Source: an uncultured Clostridia bacterium
GTDB lineage: Bacteria > Bacillota > Clostridia > Oscillospirales > Acutalibacteraceae
Reading direction: 5' to 3'
Length of the DNA: 7,195 nucleotides
Assembly (NCBI GenBank): GCA_946186725.1
Contig: CAMHOI010000048.1
Location: forward strand, 1-7,195
The notes below the pieces were generated by a model. That model saw only the letters and a list, made by a program, of their open reading frames with translations, was not told the origin of the DNA and ran no database searches. A program made the position numbers and the translations under genes. Every line of letters starts with the position of its first letter. Positions within the stretch are counted from its first letter, which is position 1. Below, piece by piece: positions 1 to 5,137 of the stretch.

Positions 1-85
1 GCCTTGTCCTTGAGCTCGGCCTGGCTGACGATCAGGTCATCATCGCCACCGGCATCCCCGAGGGCGCCGAGTGCAAGGACAAGGC
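1..85. repeat. 12-bp perfect inverted repeat at the window edge
   Basis: Bases 1-12 (gccttgtccttg) are the exact reverse complement of bases 74-85 (caaggacaaggc), separated by 61 bases inside the binding-protein gene. The left arm starts exactly at base 1, so its true length cannot be seen. It may be a fold-back chimera or assembly-edge artefact, or a chance match favoured by the common Lys-Asp-Lys codons AAG GAC AAG. Confidence 0.4.
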
Positions 86-1043
86 CGTGGAGATGGCGGA
101 GGCCGGCTGCAAGGTCATCATCGCCGACAGCTTCGGCCACGAGGCCTATATGATGGAAGCCGCCAAAGCGTATCCCGATGTCCTGTTTGCCCACTGCACC
201 GGCACCAAGGCCCACACCAACACCGACCTGCCCAACTACGTCAACGCCTTCGCCTCCATCTATGAAGGCCGTTACCTTGCCGGCGTTGTGGCCGGCCTCA
301 AGCTCCAGGAAATGATCGACGCCGGTGAGATCACCGCTGCCGAGGCCAAGGTCGGCTACGTCGGCGCCTTCACCTACGCCGAGGTCATCAGCGGCTACAC
401 CTCCTGGTTCCTGGGCGTGCGCTCCATCGTTCCCGAGGCCACCATGGAGGTCACCTTCACCGGCAGCTGGTATGACGAGACCGCCGAGAACAACGCCGCC
501 AAGAAGCTGATCTCCAACGGCTGCGTCCTGGTCAGCCAGCACGCGGACAGCATGGGCGCCCCCAACGCCTGCGAGGAGGCCGGCGTGCCCAACGTCAGCT
601 ACAACGGCTCCACCTTCGCCGCCGCGCCCGGCACCTTCCTGATCTCCAGCCGCATCAACTGGGCTCCTTACTACAAGTACCTGATCGACTGCAAGATTAA
701 CAACAAGACCGCCGCCAAGGACTACATCGGCACCATCAAGACCGGCTCCGTCGAGCTGACCAACCTCGGCTCCGCCGTTGCCGAAGGCACCCTGGACAAG
801 GTCATCGAGGTCCGTAAGCAGCTCGCCGACGGTACCCTCAAGGTGTTTGACACCGCCAAGTTCACCGTCGAAGGCAAGAAGCTGGAGACCTACCTGGCTG
901 ACGTCGACGACATGGGCGACTACAAGGGCGAGACCGAGGCCGTCAAGGACGGCGCTTTCCAGGAGTCCGTGTATCGCTCCGCTCCGTATTTCGATCTGAC
1001 CATCGACGGTATCACCCTGCTGGATACCAACTTCGGTGACTGA
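1..1043 (+). CDS. BMP-family ABC transporter substrate-binding protein, 5' partial
   Basis: Extracellular solute-binding protein of the BMP (basic membrane protein, PnrA-like) family, normally a lipoprotein that hands substrate to an ABC importer; characterised members bind nucleosides. The reading frame is open from base 3 and gives 346 visible codons to the TGA at 1041-1043. The signal peptide, lipobox cysteine and first part of lobe 1 lie upstream of the window. The visible part begins near ELGLADDQV. It then shows the family's VGYVGAF segment (about 351-371), GSWYDE (about 463-480), SQHADS (531-548) followed by GAPNACEEAGV, an ISSRINWAPYYKY segment (about 643-681), and the C-terminal APYFDLTIDGITLLD region (about 982-1025). 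The internal ATG at 87 is not the true start because homologous sequence continues upstream of it. Codon choice is more strongly biased to C-ending codons than in the ATPase gene, which fits high expression. The gene heads an operon with an ATPase and two permeases. The family is near certain; nucleosides as substrate are inferred from the family. Confidence 0.93.
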   Translation, partial: LVLELGLADDQVIIATGIPEGAECKDKAVEMAEAGCKVIIADSFGHEAYMMEAAKAYPDVLFAHCTGTKAHTNTDLPNYVNAFASIYEGRYLAGVVAGLKLQEMIDAGEITAAEAKVGYVGAFTYAEVISGYTSWFLGVRSIVPEATMEVTFTGSWYDETAENNAAKKLISNGCVLVSQHADSMGAPNACEEAGVPNVSYNGSTFAAAPGTFLISSRINWAPYYKYLIDCKINNKTAAKDYIGTIKTGSVELTNLGSAVAEGTLDKVIEVRKQLADGTLKVFDTAKFTVEGKKLETYLADVDDMGDYKGETEAVKDGAFQESVYRSAPYFDLTIDGITLLDTNFGD

Positions 1044-1077
1044 TCGCTGACCCTTTGCCAAAACGAAGATAACAGTA

Positions 1078-1120
1078 GGAACGGGGACCGGTTGGAATGC
1101 CTGCTGGTCCCCGTTTCCTT
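1078..1120 (+). terminator. Intercistronic hairpin, probable leaky terminator or mRNA-stabilising stem
   Basis: Bases 1080-1089 (aacggggacc) pair perfectly with 1106-1115 (ggtccccgtt). The stem extends outward by one G-U and one G-C pair (1078-1079 with 1116-1117) and inward by G-U, G-C and U-G pairs, leaving a loop of about 10 bases. It is followed by an imperfect T-run (tttcctt) rather than a solid one, so partial read-through is expected. It lies 35 bases past the stop of the binding-protein gene and ends just before the ATPase gene. That position fits differential expression of an abundant binding protein and a scarcer transporter core. No promoter was recognised between the hairpin and the ATPase start, which supports read-through. 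Confidence 0.7.
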
Positions 1121-1141
1121 TCCGAGAAAGCACGGGTGACT

Positions 1142-2887
1142 ATGGGGAACAACTTAGCCATCGAAATGATCGGCATCACCAAGGCCTTCGGCACCAAGGT
1201 GGTCGCCAACAAAAACGTGAATATGGACCTGCGCGAGGGGGAGATCCTGGCTCTTCTGGGCGAGAACGGAAGCGGCAAGACCACGCTGATGAATATGATC
1301 GCCGGCATCTATGCCCCCGACAGCGGCAGGATCCTCGTGCGAGGGGAAGAGGTCGTCATCAAATCGCCGATCGACGCCTTCGATCATCACATCGGCATGA
1401 TCCATCAGCATTTTAAGCTGGTGGACATCTTCACGGCCGCGGACAACATTCTGCTGGGCGACCGGAAGGGCCCTATGATCCTGCGCAAGGACAGGGTCAA
1501 GAAGCTGCAGGCGGAGGTTGACCGGTACGGCTTCAACATTGATTTGTCCCGCAAGATCTACGATATGTCGGTCAGCGAAAAGCAAACGGTCGAGATCATC
1601 AAGGTGCTTTACCGCGGCGCTGACATCCTTATTTTGGACGAGCCGACCGCCGTGCTGACGCCGCAGGAGATCGACAAGCTCTTCTCCGTGCTGCGAAGGA
1701 TGCGGGACGAGGGCAAGAGCATCATCATCATCACCCACAAGCTCAACGAGGTCATGGCCATCAGCGACCGGGTCTGCGTGCTTCGCAAGGGCGAGCACGT
1801 CGCCACCGTTGAGACGGCTTCGACCACCGAGAGGGAGCTCACCGACATGATGGTCGGGCAGAAGATCGACCTCAACATCAACCGTGAGGAGCCCGAGCAT
1901 CCGATCCCCCGGCTGATGATTCGGGACCTGAGCGTCGTCAACAAGGAGGGCCTGACCGTCGTGGACGGGGTTTCCTTCGACGTTTGCGGGGGCGAGATCC
2001 TCGGCATCGCCGGCATCTCCGGCAACGGGCAGAAGGAACTGCTGGAGGGCATCGCCGGCCTGCAGCCCAAGTCGGGCGGCGACGTCATCTTCCGCAATCC
2101 CAAGGAGAACAAGCCCGTCACCTTCTATCACAAGGATCTCAAGCAGATCCGCGCCATGGCCGCCCGCGGCTTCTTCCACGATCCCGAAGGCAACCCCGTG
2201 GATCTGACGGGCAAGAGCAGCAAGGAGATCGCCCGTTTGGTCAATGAGGAGCAGATCCTTTTCTACGAGGACGAGATCATCGACCTCAAGGACAAGTCTC
2301 CCCGGGAGATCCAGGAGCTGGGCATCAAGCTGTCCTTCGTGCCGGAGGACCGGCTCAATATGGGTCTGGTGGGCAGCATGAGCATCGTGGACAACATGAT
2401 GCTCCGCTCCTACCGCAAGGGCCGCTCGATGTTCGTCAATCGCAAGAAGCCCAAGCAGCTCGCGGACGAGATCATCCACGATCTGGAGGTGGTCACGCCC
2501 AGCGACATGGTTCCGGTGCGGCGGCTTTCGGGCGGCAACGTCCAGAAGGTGCTCGTTGGGCGGGAGATCTCCTCCTCGCCCAAGGTGCTCATGGCCGCCT
2601 ACCCCGTGCGCGGGCTGGACATCAACAGCAGCTATACCATCTATAACCTGCTCAACGCACAGAAAAAGCGCAACGTCGCCGTCGTCTACGTCGGCGAGGA
2701 CCTGGACGTCCTGCTTGCCCTGTGCGACCGGATCCTGGTCCTGTGCGGCGGACGGGTTTCGGGCATCGTGGACGCCCGTAAGATCACCAAGGAGGAGCTT
2801 GGGCTCATGATGACCAAGGTCCCCGACGAGATCCCTGTTTACACCTACGACAACCTGCGGGAGGAGGACGAGGCGCATGAAAACTAA
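1142..2887 (+). CDS. BMP/nucleoside-type ABC importer ATPase with two NBDs
   Basis: Cytoplasmic ATPase subunit energising import through the two permeases downstream; 581 residues, against roughly 500-520 for typical relatives. NBD1 has Walker A GENGSGKT (40-47), a Q-loop in GMIHQHF, signature MSVSEKQ (142-148), Walker B ILDEP with D166/E167, and H-loop H199. NBD2 has a degenerate Walker A, GISGNGQK (291-298, Gln where the catalytic Lys would be), PEDR (401-404), a canonical LSGGN signature (462-466) and a Walker B without the DE pair, AAYPVRGLD (485-493). The degenerate NBD2 is usual for this class. The extra length lies between the NBD2 Walker A and PEDR (about residues 319-394), where a DL-x2-KS-x2-EI motif appears twice. 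ATG 1142 is chosen because it places the N-terminus just before the first beta strand. GTG 1136 is an in-frame alternative, and ATG 1097 lies inside the upstream hairpin. A GAGAAAG at 1124-1130 is the likely ribosome binding site. The 3' end overlaps the next gene by 11 bases. Confidence 0.95.
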   Translation: MGNNLAIEMIGITKAFGTKVVANKNVNMDLREGEILALLGENGSGKTTLMNMIAGIYAPDSGRILVRGEEVVIKSPIDAFDHHIGMIHQHFKLVDIFTAADNILLGDRKGPMILRKDRVKKLQAEVDRYGFNIDLSRKIYDMSVSEKQTVEIIKVLYRGADILILDEPTAVLTPQEIDKLFSVLRRMRDEGKSIIIITHKLNEVMAISDRVCVLRKGEHVATVETASTTERELTDMMVGQKIDLNINREEPEHPIPRLMIRDLSVVNKEGLTVVDGVSFDVCGGEILGIAGISGNGQKELLEGIAGLQPKSGGDVIFRNPKENKPVTFYHKDLKQIRAMAARGFFHDPEGNPVDLTGKSSKEIARLVNEEQILFYEDEIIDLKDKSPREIQELGIKLSFVPEDRLNMGLVGSMSIVDNMMLRSYRKGRSMFVNRKKPKQLADEIIHDLEVVTPSDMVPVRRLSGGNVQKVLVGREISSSPKVLMAAYPVRGLDINSSYTIYNLLNAQKKRNVAVVYVGEDLDVLLALCDRILVLCGGRVSGIVDARKITKEELGLMMTKVPDEIPVYTYDNLREEDEAHEN

Positions 2888-4013
2888 CGCCAGGCACGTA
2901 AGAGAGCCCCTCATCCACCTGACCCGACGTATGAACGTGCCGACCTGGTTCGCGTGGGCCGTGCGCGTCGGCGCCTTCGCGATCTCCATGCTGGTCTGCT
3001 GTCTGGTCAGCTGTCTTCTGTCCGACAAGGTCAATCCCGGCTTTTTCTTCAAGTATCTCTTCGAGGGCGCCTTCGGGTCGGGGATGCTGATCATGAGTCT
3101 GCTGCGGGATACCGCCATGTATCTGCTGCTGGCGCTGGCTGTGACGCCCTGCTTTGAGATGCGCTACTGGAACATCGGCGGCGAGGGGCAGGCCATGATG
3201 GGCGCGCTGGGATGCGCGCTGGTCATCGTCCTCACCACCGGGCGGCTGCCCGTGTGGGGTACCATCGTTCTCTCTTTGGCGGCGGCGCTGCTGCTGGCCG
3301 TCCTCTGGGCGGTCATCCCCGCCCTCTTCAAGGCCAAGTGGAACACCAACGAGACCCTGCTGACGCTGATGTTCAACTACATCGCCATCTGCCTGGGCGG
3401 TTTCCTCATCAAGAAGGTCGCTCCCATGGGCACCGGTATCCTGAATTTTGAGAGCGGCACGCTGGCCTCCCTGATCGGCAGCGACGCCGTCAAAAGCATC
3501 GTCATCATCGCAACGGCCGTCGTGGTGACCGTGGTGATGTTCGTTTACCAGAAATACAGCAAGCACGGGTACGAGATCTCGGTGGTCGGGCAGGCGCCCA
3601 ACACCGCGCGTTACATCGGCATCAACACCAGGAAGGTCATCGTGCGCACCCTGCTGCTGTGCGGCCTGCTGGGCGGGATCGCGGGCTTCCTGCTGGTCTC
3701 GGTCAAGGACGCCAGCTTCCTGTCCGACAGCACGGCCGAGTCGACCGTCGCCGGACGGGGCTTCACGGCGGTGCTCATCTCCTGGCTGGCCCACTTCAAT
3801 CCGCTGGCGATGGCGCTGACCTCCCTGCTGGTCGTCTTCATCACCCGCGGCGCCAATCAGGTGGGCAATATGGCCCGCCTGGGCAACAGTTACGCGGGCA
3901 TGATGGTGGGCATTTTCTTCTTCTTCATCATCGCCACCGAGTTCTTCATCAACTTCAAGATCCGTTTCCGCAGCCATGCGGATGCGATCCGGGGAGGGGA
4001 GGAGACCAAATGA
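2877..4013 (+). CDS. ABC importer permease, BPD_transp_2 family (larger subunit)
   Basis: Integral membrane permease of the branched-chain amino acid/sugar/nucleoside importer fold, 378 residues, the larger of the two pore subunits (NupP/YufP-like). After a basic cytoplasmic N-terminus (MKTNARHVREPL) the first membrane segment is about 24-48. Further hydrophobic stretches lie near 70-92, 105-120, 126-150, 160-178, 206-225, 255-276, 298-323 and 338-358. Family motifs are NIGGEGQ (99-105), NETLLTLMFNYIA (158-170) and the cytoplasmic loop VGQAPNTARYIGI (237-249), which probably contacts the ATPase. The start at ATG 2877 is supported by GAGGAGG at 2861-2867, nine bases upstream, and by the 11-base overlap with the ATPase gene, which implies translational coupling. 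The stop overlaps the next start as ATGA. The transported compound cannot be read from the sequence; nucleoside uptake is the family-based guess. Confidence 0.94.
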   Translation: MKTNARHVREPLIHLTRRMNVPTWFAWAVRVGAFAISMLVCCLVSCLLSDKVNPGFFFKYLFEGAFGSGMLIMSLLRDTAMYLLLALAVTPCFEMRYWNIGGEGQAMMGALGCALVIVLTTGRLPVWGTIVLSLAAALLLAVLWAVIPALFKAKWNTNETLLTLMFNYIAICLGGFLIKKVAPMGTGILNFESGTLASLIGSDAVKSIVIIATAVVVTVVMFVYQKYSKHGYEISVVGQAPNTARYIGINTRKVIVRTLLLCGLLGGIAGFLLVSVKDASFLSDSTAESTVAGRGFTAVLISWLAHFNPLAMALTSLLVVFITRGANQVGNMARLGNSYAGMMVGIFFFFIIATEFFINFKIRFRSHADAIRGGEETK

Positions 4014-4969
4014 TCGTTACGATGATTACCCAGGCCATCCGCTTCGGCGTCGTCTTCCTGTACGGTTCGACGGGCGAGATCCTGATCGAGAAATCCGGCC
4101 ATCTCAATCTCGGCATCCCGGGCATCATGTGTCTGGGCGGCGTGGGCGGCTGTCTGGGCGCCTACTGGGCCCACAGGACGGGCCTGCCGCCCGCCGTCGT
4201 GGTGCTGATCGCCGTGCTGGCGGCCATGCTGGTCGGCGGACTGGGCGGCCTGCTCTACGGTGTGTTCACCATCACCATGCGCTGTAACCAGAACGTCACC
4301 GGCCTTGCGCTGACGACCTTCGGCGCGGGTGTGCTGGGCTTCTGGGGCACCCAGATGGGGGACAAGGAGATCTTCTTTGCTCCCGCCAGCCGTTATGCTT
4401 TCACCCCTTCCCTCTTCTTCGGCAACAAGACGCCGGACAACTGGTTCGCGACCATCTTTCTGTCCCACGGTGTGCTGGTCTATCTGGGCATCGTCTTCGC
4501 CATCCTCGTTTACCTGGTGCTGAAGTATACCCGCACAGGGCTCTCTCTGCGCGCGGTGGGCGAGAATCCGGCGGCGGCCGACGCGGCCGGCATCCCCGTC
4601 ATCCGGCACAAGTACGTTGCCTGTGTGCTGGGTGCGGCCATTGCGGGGGTCGGCGGCGCCTTCTACCTGCTGGACTGCACGCGCGGCTCGCTGGAGTACG
4701 TCATCGACGCCATGGGCTGGCTGGCCGTCGCGCTGGTCATCTTCTCCCTCTGGCGGCCCAACATCAGCATCTTCGGTTCCTTCATCTTCGGCTTCCTTTA
4801 CATCCTGCCCCGCTACATTGAGGGCGTCGGGCTGGCGGAGAAGGAGCTGCTGAAGGTGGTTCCCTACGCGGTGACGGCGATCATCCTGATCGTCATCAGC
4901 TTCTTCAATAAGAAGGAGACCCAGCCCCCCGCGGCGCTCGGTCTGCCCTACTTCCGGGAGGACAGGTAG
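4010..4969 (+). CDS. ABC importer permease, BPD_transp_2 family (smaller subunit)
   Basis: Second pore subunit, 319 residues (NupQ/YufQ-like), expected to form a heterodimer in the membrane with the preceding permease. Motifs include GEILIEKSGHLNLGIPGIM (22-40), matching the family's GE-x-G-LNLG-x-GM segment. Others are NQNVTGLAL (about 93-101), the cytoplasmic coupling loop VGENPAAADAAGI (183-195), and GWLAVALVIFSLWRPN (236-251). Hydrophobic segments by eye are near 7-18, 35-52, 62-88, 95-112, 150-172, 203-221, 236-248, 252-266 and 285-303; the C-terminus is short and charged. The start ATG 4010 overlaps the upstream TGA by four bases (ATGA). It has AGGAG at 4000-4004 with five bases of spacing, so reinitiation is likely. 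The frame stays open upstream to 3659, but that part is a shadow of the upstream permease. This is the last gene of the operon, 11 bases before a strong terminator. Confidence 0.94.
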   Translation: MIVTMITQAIRFGVVFLYGSTGEILIEKSGHLNLGIPGIMCLGGVGGCLGAYWAHRTGLPPAVVVLIAVLAAMLVGGLGGLLYGVFTITMRCNQNVTGLALTTFGAGVLGFWGTQMGDKEIFFAPASRYAFTPSLFFGNKTPDNWFATIFLSHGVLVYLGIVFAILVYLVLKYTRTGLSLRAVGENPAAADAAGIPVIRHKYVACVLGAAIAGVGGAFYLLDCTRGSLEYVIDAMGWLAVALVIFSLWRPNISIFGSFIFGFLYILPRYIEGVGLAEKELLKVVPYAVTAIILIVISFFNKKETQPPAALGLPYFREDR

Positions 4970-4980
4970 TCTTTCAAACC

Positions 4981-5016
4981 AAAGGCGGCGAAGCCGATGC
5001 TTCGCCGCCTTTTTTT
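4981..5016 (+). terminator. Strong intrinsic terminator of the ABC importer operon
   Basis: A perfect 14-bp stem, 4981-4994 (aaaggcggcgaagc) with 4999-5012 (gcttcgccgccttt), encloses the four-base loop cgat and runs into seven T residues (5010-5016). It begins 11 bases after the stop of the second permease gene. Another + strand promoter follows, so it separates the importer operon from the EF-G-like gene. Confidence 0.96.
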
Positions 5017-5030
5017 GCTTTTCTTCGACG

Positions 5031-5062
5031 TTGTGAAAAAATAACCAAAAGATTCAAAATTG
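5031..5062 (+). promoter_or_regulatory. A-rich upstream element with a loose Rex-like palindrome
   Basis: Just upstream of the -35 hexamer is an AT-rich stretch with A-tracts (gaaaaaataaccaaaag, then ttcaaaatt), unusual in this G+C-rich window and typical of an UP element that binds RNA polymerase alpha subunits. Its first 18 bases (5031-5048, ttgtgaaaaaataaccaa) resemble the clostridial redox-regulator site TTGTTAANNNNTTAACAA at 11 of 14 defined positions. The resemblance may only reflect A-richness. Confidence 0.3.
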
Positions 5063-5064
5063 GG

Positions 5065-5093
5065 TTGCATTGGATTGGGCAATATGCTATAAT
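5065..5093 (+). promoter_or_regulatory. Sigma-A-type promoter for the EF-G-like gene
   Basis: A consensus -10 TATAAT (5088-5093) with an extended-10 TG (5085-5086) lies exactly 17 bases downstream of TTGCAT (5065-5070), a partial match to the -35 consensus. Transcription should start near base 5100, giving a leader of about 38 bases. The leader contains a small hairpin, GCCGG (5105-5109) with CCGGC (5114-5118), and the ribosome binding site GGAG (5125-5128), nine bases before ATG 5138. Three copies of ATTGG (5059-5063, 5069-5073, 5074-5078) overlap the -35 and spacer and could be part of an operator, but this is only a pattern. Confidence 0.85.
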
Positions 5094-5137
5094 ACTCTCA
5101 ACGCGCCGGGTTTCCGGCAGAAACGGAGCAACTACCT

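Noticed and set aside
1055..1073. Promoter between the binding-protein and ATPase genes (TTGCCA then GATAAC)
   Set aside because: The spacing is only 7 bases, far below the 16-18 needed, and no other -35/-10 pair is visible in the gap.
1097..1141. Upstream in-frame ATG at 1097 as the ATPase start
   Set aside because: It lies in the hairpin, has no ribosome binding site, and would add 15 residues (MPAGPRFLSEKARVT) with no resemblance to the family. ATG 1142 starts just before the first NBD strand.
1154..3118. Long open frame on the - strand opposite the ATPase and first permease
   Set aside because: It is a by-product of strong G/C third-position bias; its translation is low-complexity (rich in D, H, L, V and Q) and the + strand gene is unmistakable.
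3659..4009. N-terminal extension of the second permease back to 3659
   Set aside because: The extra residues are Arg/Gly/His-rich shadow translation of the first permease. ATG 4010 has a good ribosome binding site and the ATGA overlap.
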